The position numbers and the translations under genes are program-made. Below the pieces are notes generated by a model. The model saw nothing but the letters and a program-made list of their open reading frames with translations, made no database searches and was not told the DNA's origin. Of a stretch of 34,601 nucleotides of DNA, positions 20,068 through 27,005 are shown in pieces. Origin of the DNA: Ilumatobacter sp. GTDB lineage: Bacteria; Actinomycetota; Acidimicrobiia; Acidimicrobiales; Ilumatobacteraceae. Position 1 is the stretch's first letter. Every line of letters begins with the position of its first letter. The stretch spans positions 1 to 34,601 of the forward strand of contig NZ_JASJCS010000062.1 in the NCBI RefSeq assembly GCF_030065885.1, in the 5' to 3' direction.

Positions 20068-20991
20068 TCAGCCCTTGTCGGCGCCGAGCGTCAACCCGGC
20101 GATGAAGTGCTTCTGCAGGGCGAGGTAGACGAGCAACGTCGGGAGTGCGACGTACATCGACGCGGCCGCGATCAGGTTGTCGTCGGTGAAGAACTCACCA
20201 CCGAGGTTGGCGAGCGACGACGTGATCGGACGGTCGGCACCCTGCTGCTCGAGCACGACGGCCCAGAAGAAGTCGTTGTAGATCCACGTGAACTCGAGGG
20301 TCGCCAGCGCGGCGAGCGCCGGTCGCGTCAGCGGCATGATGATCCGCCAGTACAGGGTCCAGACACCGGCGCCGTCGACCTTGGCCGCCTCGTTGAGCGA
20401 CTTCGGCAGCAGCTTCATGTAGTTGCTGAGCACGAACGTGCAGAACCCGCTCTGGAACGCGACGTGGATCAGGATCAGTCCCCAGGTGCTGCCGTTCAGC
20501 TTCCCGGAGTTCGACAGGAACTCGGGCAGCTCGATCCGGTTGTAGATCTGGAACAGCGGCTGGATGATGATCTGCTGCGGCAGCAGGTTGCCGGCGGTGA
20601 ACAGCACCAGGAAGGTGATGTTGAACTTCCAGCTGTACCGACTCGCGGCGAACGCGACCATGCTCGAGAAGAACAGGGTCAGGACCAGCGCCGGGGCGAG
20701 GATCAGGAACGTGTTCCAGTACTTCTGCAGGATGTCGCCCTGCTCCCACGCGTTCCGGTAGTTCTCGAGCGTGAGCGAGTCGGGCACCGCGAAGTACCCG
20801 TCGCGCACGGTCTCGCTGAACGGGCGGAACGACGCGTAGATCGCACCGAGGATCGGCACCATCCAGACCAACGCGGTGAGCGTCAGGAAGATGTACAGCA
20901 GGATCCGGGCCGGGCGGATCGGCGCCTTGTTCTCCTCGAAGCCGAAGTCGCTGTCGGCGACCGGAGTCGTGGATGTCGTCGTGGCAGCCAT
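20068..20991 (-). CDS. Sugar ABC transporter permease, MalG type
   Basis: 307 residues with six predicted membrane spans after a 30-residue hydrophilic N-terminus. The EAA loop that contacts the ATPase reads LNEAAKVDGAGVWTLYWRIIMPLTRP (about 196-221). The C-terminus HFIAGLTLGADKG is characteristic of CUT1-family MalG-like permeases. Its ATG overlaps the stop of the partner permease (TGATG), so the two are translationally coupled. Transport of a galactoside is inferred from the flanking alpha-galactosidase, galT and lacZ. No ATPase gene is present; a shared MsmK-type ATPase elsewhere is likely. Confidence 0.93.
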   Translation of the reverse strand: MAATTTSTTPVADSDFGFEENKAPIRPARILLYIFLTLTALVWMVPILGAIYASFRPFSETVRDGYFAVPDSLTLENYRNAWEQGDILQKYWNTFLILAPALVLTLFFSSMVAFAASRYSWKFNITFLVLFTAGNLLPQQIIIQPLFQIYNRIELPEFLSNSGKLNGSTWGLILIHVAFQSGFCTFVLSNYMKLLPKSLNEAAKVDGAGVWTLYWRIIMPLTRPALAALATLEFTWIYNDFFWAVVLEQQGADRPITSSLANLGGEFFTDDNLIAAASMYVALPTLLVYLALQKHFIAGLTLGADKG

Positions 20992-21992
20992 CAGGACTCA
21001 GCTCCTTCCTGCGTGCGGCGGTAGTGGTTGGTCACGTACCAGATCACGAAGCCCAGGCAGAGCAGGAACAGGATCGTGGCGTAGGCCGAGCCACGTCCCA
21101 CGTTGCCGCCGCCCTCGCCGAGCAGGTTGTTGGTCGTGAGGATCGACAGCACCTCGGTCTTGCGCGGCGTGTTGAGCACGAAGATGATGTCGAACGCCCG
21201 CAACGCCTCGATGACGGTGATCACCGAGATCACGACGTTGATCGGCTTGAGGGTCGGGAACACGACGTGGCGGAACGACTGCCATTCGTTGCAGCCGTCG
21301 AGCGACGCCGCTTCCTTGAGCGAGTTGTCGACGCTCTTCAGGCCCGCGAGGTACAGCACCATGATGTAGCCGGTGTGGCGCCACGCGATCGCCACGAGGA
21401 TCGCGATGAAGTTCTTCGAGATGCCGTAGTTGTCGCTGAACGGGATCAGGAAGTCCTGGTTGCCGATCCAGTCGATCGGCTCGCCGCCGCCGAACAGCTC
21501 GGTCGCGAGCCCGTTCTCCGTCGAGTAGATGACGCTCTGCCACATGAACCCGACGACGGCCAGCGAGAGCACCACGGGCGTGTAGAACACGCTCTGGTAC
21601 ACCCGGGTGCCGCGGATGTTCTTGTCGAGCAGGTACGCCAGGAACATCCCGAAGATCGTCGGCCCGATGAACAGGAACACGAGCAGCACCGTGTTGTTGA
21701 TCAGGGCCTGGAAGAACATCTTGTCGAAGACCGTGAAGATCTGGTCGTAGTTCTCGAAGCCGACCCAGTTGAGGTCGGAGAACCGGATGCCCTTCCAGTC
21801 GGTGAACGACAGGATGATCGACGCCAGCGTCGGCACCCAGACGAGCCCGACGTGCAGGATCGTGGGGATCGTCACCATGATCAGGAAGACGGTGCGATCG
21901 CGCCCCTGGAACTGTCCGAGCTTCTTCGGTTTCCTGGCGCGTCTCGGGCGCGCCTCAGCAGTAGCGGCCGAAGCCGCCGTGGTGCTCGCCAT
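20991..21992 (-). CDS. Sugar ABC transporter permease, MalF type
   Basis: 333 residues from ATG 21992, with a G-rich Shine-Dalgarno-like GGGGGG about 5 nt upstream. A basic, Ala-rich N-terminus (RPRRARKPKK) is followed by six spans. The EAA loop is SLKEAASLDGCNEWQSFRHVVFP. The arrangement SBP-MalF-MalG is the CUT1 oligosaccharide transporter layout. A 89-nt spacer with a strong hairpin separates it from the binding-protein gene, and it overlaps the MalG-type gene by 1 nt. Confidence 0.93.
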   Translation of the reverse strand: MASTTAASAATAEARPRRARKPKKLGQFQGRDRTVFLIMVTIPTILHVGLVWVPTLASIILSFTDWKGIRFSDLNWVGFENYDQIFTVFDKMFFQALINNTVLLVFLFIGPTIFGMFLAYLLDKNIRGTRVYQSVFYTPVVLSLAVVGFMWQSVIYSTENGLATELFGGGEPIDWIGNQDFLIPFSDNYGISKNFIAILVAIAWRHTGYIMVLYLAGLKSVDNSLKEAASLDGCNEWQSFRHVVFPTLKPINVVISVITVIEALRAFDIIFVLNTPRKTEVLSILTTNNLLGEGGGNVGRGSAYATILFLLCLGFVIWYVTNHYRRTQEGAES

Positions 21993-22034
21993 ACCTACCC
22001 CCCGGTCGTGTGGCGTGTGTGTGTGAGAGAAGAT

Positions 22035-22071
22035 GAGGTCGTCGCCGCGGTCTGACCGCAGCGACGACCTC
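22035..22071 (-). terminator. Hairpin between binding-protein and permease genes
   Basis: An 11-bp arm GAGGTCGTCGC pairs perfectly with GCGACGACCTC. After one C.A mismatch there is a further 5-bp stem (GCGGT/ACCGC) with a 3-nt loop, 37 nt in all, starting 10 nt after the binding-protein stop. There is no T-tract. In many ABC sugar operons a hairpin here stabilises the upstream message or partly terminates, so that the binding protein exceeds the permeases; that role is inferred. Confidence 0.65.
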
Positions 22072-22081
22072 CAGGGCTGGA

Positions 22082-23494
22082 TCAGCCGGCGAGGATGACC
22101 TCGGCCTGGGCCTGCATGTCCTCCAGGATCGAGTCGATCCGAGACGGGTCGGCGAGGAAGTCGGCCAGCGCGGGGCCGGCGACGTTCGACGCGAACTCGG
22201 GGCTCGTGTCGCGATCGAGGAACTGGGTGACGTTCGGCGCCGCCGCGACGGCGTTGAGCACCTTCGTCTGCAGCGGGCTGTAGAGCGAGGTGTCGACGTC
22301 GGTCGACGGGGCCACCACGCTCGGATCCTCCGCGAGGTACGCCTCCTGGGCGACCGCGGTACCGAAGTGGTACAGCAGCTCCTTGGCGGCGTTCTCGTTC
22401 GAGGGGCTCCGGGCCATCATCCACCCGTCGATCGGGGCCTCGACCGTGCCGGTGCCGTGCTCGGCGTTGAGCTCGGGGAAGGTGAAGAAGTCGAGGTCGC
22501 TCGTGTCACCGTCGGGGAACTGCGAACCGATGAAGGTGCCGATCGTCATCATGCCGGCTTCCTTGTTCACGACGGCCGCCGCGGCCTCCTCCCAGGTGCG
22601 CCCGTTCGGGTTCTCCTGGTGGATCGGCAGCAGAGACTCCCACGTGGTGAAGACGTTCTTCACGCGCTCGTCGGTCCAGCTCTCCCTGCCGGCCATCAGG
22701 TCGACGTGGAACTGGTAGCCGTTGAGGCGGAAGTTGAGCTGGTCGAACGTGCCCATCGCCGGCCAGCGGCCGTCGTTGGCGAAGGCGAACGGGGTGATAC
22801 CGGCGTCCTGCATGTCCGACGCCAGGCTCTGCAGACCGTCGAGGTCGGTCGGCGCGGTCCAGCCGTTCTCCTCGAACAGGCTCGGCCGGTAGTAGACGCC
22901 CCAGATGTAGTACGTCCACGGCACGAAGTACTGGTTGCCGTCGTCGCCGGTGGAGGCGACCTTGAAACCCTCGCCGAGCAGGTCGTTGAGCCCGGCATCC
23001 CACACGTCGGTGATGTCGCCGAGCAGGTCCTGGGCGGCGAAGAACCGCATGCGGAAGCCGGCGAACCACGGGATCACGTCGTCGGGGTTCTGCAGGTAGG
23101 TCGTGATGTTCTCCTGGAACGTGTTGTGGTCGACCTCGTTGATGCTCACGCTGACATCGGCGTTGGGCAGTGCGGCGACGGCCGCCGCCAGACCGTTCTG
23201 CGGGAGCTCGTTCGAGTAGTTCGATCCGAGCGAGGTCTCGCCCGAGGCATCGAAGCTGCCGGGCGCCGCCGCGGGCGCCTGGGTGGCGTCGGTCGCAGCG
23301 TCGGTCGCATCGGTCGCGGTGCCCGTGTCGGTGTCGGTCGCGCCGTCATCGTCGTCGTCGTCACCGCAGGCCGCCAACGTGGCGGGCAGCAGGAGACCGG
23401 CGCCGGCCGCGCCGGCCGCACCCTTGATGAACTTGCGGCGGCCGAGCGAGTAGCCGTAGGCGGACGGGCTCGGTGACTGCCTGGTTTCGGTCAT
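22082..23494 (-). CDS. Extracellular sugar-binding lipoprotein of an ABC transporter (Tat signal)
   Basis: 470 residues. The N-terminus carries a Tat signal (LGRRKFIKG, R19-R20) and a lipobox ATLAAC with C43, followed by an acidic (GDDDDDD) and then Ala/Thr/Asp-rich linker. The protein would be exported folded and anchored by lipid at the outer face. The rest is a family 1 solute-binding fold (VDHNTFQENITTYLQNPDD, FVPWTYYIWGVYYRPSLF, MMTIGTFIGSQFPD, PIDGWMMA). GGGGAG 6 nt before ATG 23494 is a strong Shine-Dalgarno sequence. It is the first gene of the galactoside operon; the ligand is inferred from context as an alpha- or beta-galactoside. Confidence 0.94.
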   Translation of the reverse strand: MTETRQSPSPSAYGYSLGRRKFIKGAAGAAGAGLLLPATLAACGDDDDDDGATDTDTGTATDATDAATDATQAPAAAPGSFDASGETSLGSNYSNELPQNGLAAAVAALPNADVSVSINEVDHNTFQENITTYLQNPDDVIPWFAGFRMRFFAAQDLLGDITDVWDAGLNDLLGEGFKVASTGDDGNQYFVPWTYYIWGVYYRPSLFEENGWTAPTDLDGLQSLASDMQDAGITPFAFANDGRWPAMGTFDQLNFRLNGYQFHVDLMAGRESWTDERVKNVFTTWESLLPIHQENPNGRTWEEAAAAVVNKEAGMMTIGTFIGSQFPDGDTSDLDFFTFPELNAEHGTGTVEAPIDGWMMARSPSNENAAKELLYHFGTAVAQEAYLAEDPSVVAPSTDVDTSLYSPLQTKVLNAVAAAPNVTQFLDRDTSPEFASNVAGPALADFLADPSRIDSILEDMQAQAEVILAG

Positions 23495-23549
23495 GTTGTA
23501 CTCCCCTCTTCGCCCGCCGGGTAGCGAGCGTGTCATGAATTCCCAGTAA

Positions 23550-23575
23550 CGAACAGAAACTGGCAAATCCGAACA
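23550..23575. promoter_or_regulatory. Candidate regulator operator: CGAACA direct repeats
   Basis: Two copies of CGAACA (23550-23555 and 23570-23575), 20 bp apart or about two helical turns. They lie just downstream of the predicted start of the transporter operon, where binding would block transcription. Direct-repeat operators are usual for DeoR-family repressors, and the deoR-type gene is divergent. Assignment is inference. Confidence 0.4.
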
Positions 23576-23577
23576 CC

Positions 23578-23606
23578 AGCTTCGTCGCGTTTCCGGGGTG
23601 TGTCAA
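23578..23606 (-). promoter_or_regulatory. Promoter of the galactoside transporter operon (TTGACA - 17 nt - GAAGCT)
   Basis: On the minus strand a perfect -35 TTGACA (23601-23606) is followed at 17 nt by GAAGCT (23578-23583), a weak -10. The leader to the binding-protein ATG would be about 75 nt. A poor -10 with a consensus -35 suits a controlled promoter. Confidence 0.55.
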
Positions 23607-23618
23607 GTGTTAGCACTT
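23605..23618. promoter_or_regulatory. Palindromic operator candidate overlapping the -35 box
   Basis: AAGTG-TTAG-CACTT has perfect 5-bp arms and overlaps the TTGACA -35 of the transporter promoter by two bases. A protein bound here would occlude sigma. The regulator is unknown; the divergent DeoR-family protein or a LacI-type regulator elsewhere are candidates. Confidence 0.45.
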
Positions 23619-23699
23619 CGTGGGCCTCGGCGGGGATCGGTGCCCGGCGTCGCCCACCCCGCGGGCGATCGCGACTCGTCGGAGTGCGTGTGGGCCGTG

Positions 23700-23746
23700 C
23701 GATTCTGATCGATTCTGTTGACTTCGCACGCCGACAGGACCACGCT
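23700..23746 (+). promoter_or_regulatory. Promoter of the DeoR-family gene with upstream CGATTCTG direct repeats
   Basis: TTGACT (23718-23723) is followed at 17 nt by CACGCT (23741-23746). Directly upstream of the -35, CGATTCTG occurs twice (23700-23707, 23710-23717), 10 bp apart and so on the same helix face. The predicted leader is about 32 nt and ends in a GGAGG Shine-Dalgarno sequence. Confidence 0.5.
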
Positions 23747-23784
23747 GACGGGTGGGCCCCGGCGCGGAGGACCCGGAGGATCAG

Positions 23785-24576
23785 ATGCTCGCTCGTCAAC
23801 GTCAGGACTTCATCGTCGAAGCGGTTCGCCGGACGGGTTCGGTTCGCGTCCGCGATCTCGCCGAACAGCTCGAGGTCTCGGAGATGACGGTGCGCCGCGA
23901 TCTCGACACCCTCGCCGACCACGGCCTCATCGAGAAGGTTCACGGCGGCGCAGCGCGAGTCGGCGACCTCAGCTCGTTCGAGCCCGGCTTCGCGGCCAAG
24001 CAGGACCGCCAGCGCGCCGAGAAGCTGGCCATCGCACGCAGCGCCGCCACGCTGGTGCGTCCGGGCTCGGCGATCGGCCTCACGGCCGGCACGACGACGT
24101 GGACGTTCGCGAGCGAGCTGCAGGCGCCACCCGACCTCACGGTCGTCACGAACGCCCCGTCGATCGCACAGACGCTGTACGGCTCGACCCACGTGTCGGT
24201 GGTCCTGACCGGTGGCGTCCGTACGCCGTCGGACGCGCTCGTCGGACCGCTCGCCACCGACGCGGTGTCGAAGCTGCACATCGACACCCTGTTCCTCGGC
24301 GTGCACGGGATGGACGCCACGCTCGGCTACTCGACGCCGAACCTGGCCGAGGCCGAGATCAACGCGGCACTGATCGCTGCCGCCCAGCGTGTGGTGGTCC
24401 TCGCCGATCACACCAAGTGGGGGACCCGCGGTCTCGCCCAGATCGCACCGTTGGGCCGCGCCGACATGGTGATCTCCGACGACCGCCTCCCGGTCGAAGC
24501 GCACCGAGCCTTCGAGTCGGCCGGCGTCGAGCTCGTCGTCGTCCGCGCCGGCAAGCTGGCCGAGCGGTCCGCCTGA
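23785..24576 (+). CDS. DeoR/GlpR-family sugar-sensing transcriptional regulator
   Basis: 263 residues. The N-terminal winged helix-turn-helix (about 3-57) contains RVRDLAEQLEVSEMTVRRDL, the DeoR recognition-helix pattern, then the usual KVHGGA. The C-terminal DeoRC sugar-phosphate sensor (about 75-235) shows SAIGLTAGTTTWTFA, DTLFLGVHGMD and VVLADHTKWG. Members repress sugar operons and are released by a phosphorylated sugar; galactose-1-phosphate or a related sugar phosphate is a guess from the neighbourhood. GGAGG 5 nt before ATG 23785 fixes the start. It is divergent from the binding-protein operon across 290 nt that hold both promoters and repeat elements. Confidence 0.93.
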   Translation: MLARQRQDFIVEAVRRTGSVRVRDLAEQLEVSEMTVRRDLDTLADHGLIEKVHGGAARVGDLSSFEPGFAAKQDRQRAEKLAIARSAATLVRPGSAIGLTAGTTTWTFASELQAPPDLTVVTNAPSIAQTLYGSTHVSVVLTGGVRTPSDALVGPLATDAVSKLHIDTLFLGVHGMDATLGYSTPNLAEAEINAALIAAAQRVVVLADHTKWGTRGLAQIAPLGRADMVISDDRLPVEAHRAFESAGVELVVVRAGKLAERSA

Positions 24577-24616
24577 GCGGACACCGTTCCTGCGCCGCCC
24601 AGTCGTGGCGCCCGGT

Positions 24617-24649
24617 CAGCACGAGCGCGTCCGATCAGGCCTCGTGCTG
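24617..24649 (+). terminator. Hairpin downstream of the DeoR-family gene
   Basis: CAGCACGAG (24617-24625) and CTCGTGCTG (24641-24649) form a perfect 9-bp stem with a 15-nt loop, 40 nt after the stop codon and before the next promoter. No T-tract. Confidence 0.55.
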
Positions 24650-24681
24650 TGCGATTCCGGCTGTCTGAAATCGTGGGGGAT

Positions 24682-24716
24682 GTGGCATTGACGCCACGCC
24701 GGGCGATCGACACCAT
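24682..24716 (+). promoter_or_regulatory. Promoter and operator of the GlxA-family gene; leaderless start
   Basis: TTGACG (24688-24693) and CACCAT (24711-24716) are exactly 17 nt apart, and the -10 ends 6 nt before the ATG at 24723, predicting a leaderless mRNA. GTGGC-ATTGAC-GCCAC (24682-24697) is an inverted repeat overlapping the -35. TGGC half-sites are bound by AdpA, a regulator of this same DJ-1/AraC architecture, so autorepression is plausible. Confidence 0.55.
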
Positions 24717-24722
24717 GGGGGC

Positions 24723-25742
24723 ATGCCCCGCCGGATCGACGTTCTGTTCGTGGTCTACGACGGCATCCAGGCGCTCGATCTGACCGGCCCGTTCGAGGTG
24801 CTCCACGGGGCCAACGAGGTCGCCGACACCCACCGCCCCGAGGGTGTCCGCTACGCGCTCAGGGTGGCGTCACTCGACGGCGACACGGTGACGACCGAGA
24901 GCGGGCTGCAGCTCGCGACCGTCCCGCTCGGAAACGTCGGGCGGTCGCCGCACACGCTCGTCGTGCCCGGCGGCTTCGGTGCGCAGGAAGCGGCGCGGTC
25001 GACCGAGCTCGTCGCAGCCGTGCGACGGCTGGGTGAGAGCGCCGAACGTGTGGTGACCGTCTGCAGCGGTTCGTTCGTCGCCGCCGCCGCCGGACTGCTC
25101 GACGGGCATCGCGTGACGACCCACTGGGCCCGCGCCGAACAGCTCGCAGCGCGGCACCCGAGCGTCCAGGTCGACGCGGAACCGATCTACGTCGTCGACG
25201 ACCGGGTGTGGTCGTCGGCGGGCGTGACGGCGGGCATCGACCTCGCCCTCGCGCTCGTCGAGCACGACCACGACGGCGAGGTCGCGCAGATCGTCGCGCG
25301 ATGGCTCGTGATGTTCCTCCGTCGGCCCGGCGGCCAGAGCCAGTTCGCAACCGCGGTGTGGCGCGACCGAGCCGAGCTCGCGCCGGTCCGGGCGGCCCAG
25401 GACGCGATCGACGCCGACCCCGGCGCCGATCACCGCGTGAGCCTGCTCGCACAGCGGGTGGGCATGAGCGAGCGTCACTTCACGCGCCGGTTCACCGAGG
25501 AGGTCGGTGCGAGCCCGGCGCGGTACGTCGCGTCGGTACGGATCGAGGCCGCCCGACGCCTGCTCGAGACCACCTCGGACACGGTCGAGGCGATCGCCCG
25601 TCGGTGCGGCTTCGGCACCGACGAGACGATGCGGCGGACCTTCACGCGCCGACTCGGCGTCTCGCCCGACCAGTACCGTCGGCGATTCCGCCACCGGCCA
25701 CCCTCACCGATCACGCCCCCACCGACCAGGAGCACCGCATGA
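24723..25742 (+). CDS. GlxA-family AraC-type regulator with DJ-1/PfpI sensor domain
   Basis: 339 residues. The N-terminal DJ-1/PfpI domain (about 4-185) has LDLTGPFEVL (18-27), PGGFG and a nucleophile-elbow VCSGS with C114. The C-terminal double helix-turn-helix of the AraC/XylS type (about 225-325) contains LAQRVGMSERHFTRRFTEE and IARRCGFGTDETMRRTF. Such regulators control small metabolic operons; AdpA of Streptomyces has the same layout. The stop overlaps the following DJ-1 enzyme gene by 4 nt (ATGA). It probably controls that enzyme and itself from the promoter at 24688. Confidence 0.93.
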   Translation: MPRRIDVLFVVYDGIQALDLTGPFEVLHGANEVADTHRPEGVRYALRVASLDGDTVTTESGLQLATVPLGNVGRSPHTLVVPGGFGAQEAARSTELVAAVRRLGESAERVVTVCSGSFVAAAAGLLDGHRVTTHWARAEQLAARHPSVQVDAEPIYVVDDRVWSSAGVTAGIDLALALVEHDHDGEVAQIVARWLVMFLRRPGGQSQFATAVWRDRAELAPVRAAQDAIDADPGADHRVSLLAQRVGMSERHFTRRFTEEVGASPARYVASVRIEAARRLLETTSDTVEAIARRCGFGTDETMRRTFTRRLGVSPDQYRRRFRHRPPSPITPPPTRSTA

Positions 25743-26383
25743 CCCTGCGCGCCGCCATCCCCCTCTTCCACCAGTTCACCGCCCTCGACGGCATCGGCCC
25801 GTACGAAGTGCTGCAGCGGATCCCCGAGATCGACGTCACGTTCGTCGGCCACGAACGCGGCGAGATCCGCTCCGACAACGGCTTCCTCGGTGTGACCGCC
25901 GACGCACGGTTCGAGGACCTCCCGCACCCGGACCTCGTCGTCGTCCCCGGCGGTGAGGGCACGCGAGCGCTGATGAACGACGAGCGCGTGCTCGACTGGG
26001 TGCGGACCGCGCACGAGACCAGCACGTTCACCACCTCGGTGTGCACCGGCTCACTGGTGCTCGGGGCGGCCGGCCTGCTCGACGGCCTCACAGCGACCAC
26101 GCACTGGAGCGCCTACCACGTGCTCGAGCGCACCGGCGCGACCCCGACCACGACCCGCGTCGTCGAGCACCTCGATCGGCGCATCATCACCGCGGCCGGC
26201 GTGTCGAGCGGCATCGACATGGCGCTCCGGCTCGTCGAGCTCGTGTTCGACCGCACCGCCGCCGAGGCGTGTCAGCTCATGATCGAGTACGACCCGCAGC
26301 CGCCGTTCGACGCCGGCGCCGTCGACAAGGTCGGACCGGGCGTGATGGACCGCGTCATCGAGTACGCCCAGCACCGCAAGTAG
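25739..26383 (+). CDS. DJ-1/PfpI-family protein, isonitrile hydratase-like
   Basis: 214 residues. C102 in SVCTGS is the nucleophile with T103 next to it, and D17 lies in TALDGIGPYEVL. In Pseudomonas isonitrile hydratase the catalytic residues are an Asp at 17 and a Cys-Thr pair at 101-102, so the arrangement matches within one residue. That enzyme hydrates R-NC to the N-formamide. The assignment is by residue pattern; related DJ-1 proteins without this activity exist. ATG 25739 overlaps the regulator stop by 4 nt, giving coupled translation. A hairpin follows 6 nt after the stop. Confidence 0.8.
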   Translation: MTLRAAIPLFHQFTALDGIGPYEVLQRIPEIDVTFVGHERGEIRSDNGFLGVTADARFEDLPHPDLVVVPGGEGTRALMNDERVLDWVRTAHETSTFTTSVCTGSLVLGAAGLLDGLTATTHWSAYHVLERTGATPTTTRVVEHLDRRIITAAGVSSGIDMALRLVELVFDRTAAEACQLMIEYDPQPPFDAGAVDKVGPGVMDRVIEYAQHRK

Positions 26384-26389
26384 CTCGTT

Positions 26390-26432
26390 CGCGTGAGGTT
26401 CTTGCGCACTATGTCCGCAACATCCTCACGCG
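26390..26432. terminator. Strong hairpin between convergent DJ-1 and cupin genes
   Basis: CGCGTGAGG (26390-26398) pairs perfectly with CCTCACGCG (26424-26432). Inside, TGCG/CGCA forms another 4-bp helix after a 4x4 internal loop. There is no flanking T-tract. Its position 6 nt after the plus-strand stop and 14 nt before the minus-strand stop suits bidirectional termination. Confidence 0.65.
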
Positions 26433-26446
26433 TTCGGCTTCGGGGA

Positions 26447-26959
26447 TCACGTGAGTGGGGCCGGCGGCGGGCCCAGGACCTCCATGCCGTGCTCGGCGCA
26501 GACCGCTGCGACGCGACCGGGATCGATCGCGACGGGCTCGGGCAGCGCTGTCGTGTCGATCGGCTCGCCGAGCGTTGCGACGAAGCGGTCGAAGCTCGGT
26601 GCCGAGCGGCGGCCCGCAGCCACCGTCAGCAGCCGAGCCGACTCCGACTCGACCTGGAAGGTGTGCGGGACGCCACAGGGCAGGGAGACCACGCAACCGG
26701 TGTCGGCGAGGACGGACTCCTCGCCGAACTCGAAGCGCACGCGCCCGTCGATCACATACATCAGTTCGTCCTCCTCGCGATGCACGTGGAGCGGCGGCCC
26801 GAACCCACGTGGCGCCGTGAACTCGACGGCGTTCATCCCCGACGTCGAGTCGCCGGCACCGACCTTCACGGTCGCCAGGTGGTTCAGGAAGTGGTGGTGA
26901 GCGCCGTCGCCGTCGGCGATGGCATGCAGCTGTTCGATGGTGGCAGCACTGGTCGTCAT
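26447..26959 (-). CDS. Cupin-domain protein
   Basis: 170 residues with a single cupin barrel. Motif 1 is PLHVHREEDELMYVIDGRVRF (G-lacking variant with two His and Glu ligands) and motif 2 is CVVSLPCGVPHTFQV, with the third His. The protein probably binds a divalent metal; whether it is an enzyme (dioxygenase- or quercetinase-like) or a binding protein cannot be read. The C-terminal 45 residues are outside the barrel. ATG 26959 is taken as the start, and no Shine-Dalgarno sequence is visible. It lies 46 nt downstream of the hydrolase-SARP fusion on the same strand, so cotranscription and a shared small-molecule substrate are possible. Confidence 0.85.
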   Translation of the reverse strand: MTTSAATIEQLHAIADGDGAHHHFLNHLATVKVGAGDSTSGMNAVEFTAPRGFGPPLHVHREEDELMYVIDGRVRFEFGEESVLADTGCVVSLPCGVPHTFQVESESARLLTVAAGRRSAPSFDRFVATLGEPIDTTALPEPVAIDPGRVAAVCAEHGMEVLGPPPAPLT

Positions 26960-27005
26960 GGCGCCACGATGTGACGCGACCCTTCCGAGAAGCTTCCGGT
27001 TGCCG

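Noticed and set aside
17533..21024. Very long open frame on the plus strand through the galT, alpha-galactosidase and permease region
   Set aside because: It is antisense to genes with complete catalytic motifs. Its translation is rich in Arg/Gly/Glu/Val low-complexity sequence, typical of shadows in G+C-rich DNA.
23611..23618. TTAGCACT-like sequence reminiscent of half a CIRCE (HrcA) element
   Set aside because: The second half with the 9-nt spacer is absent and no chaperone gene is near. It is better explained as part of the AAGTG-TTAG-CACTT palindrome.
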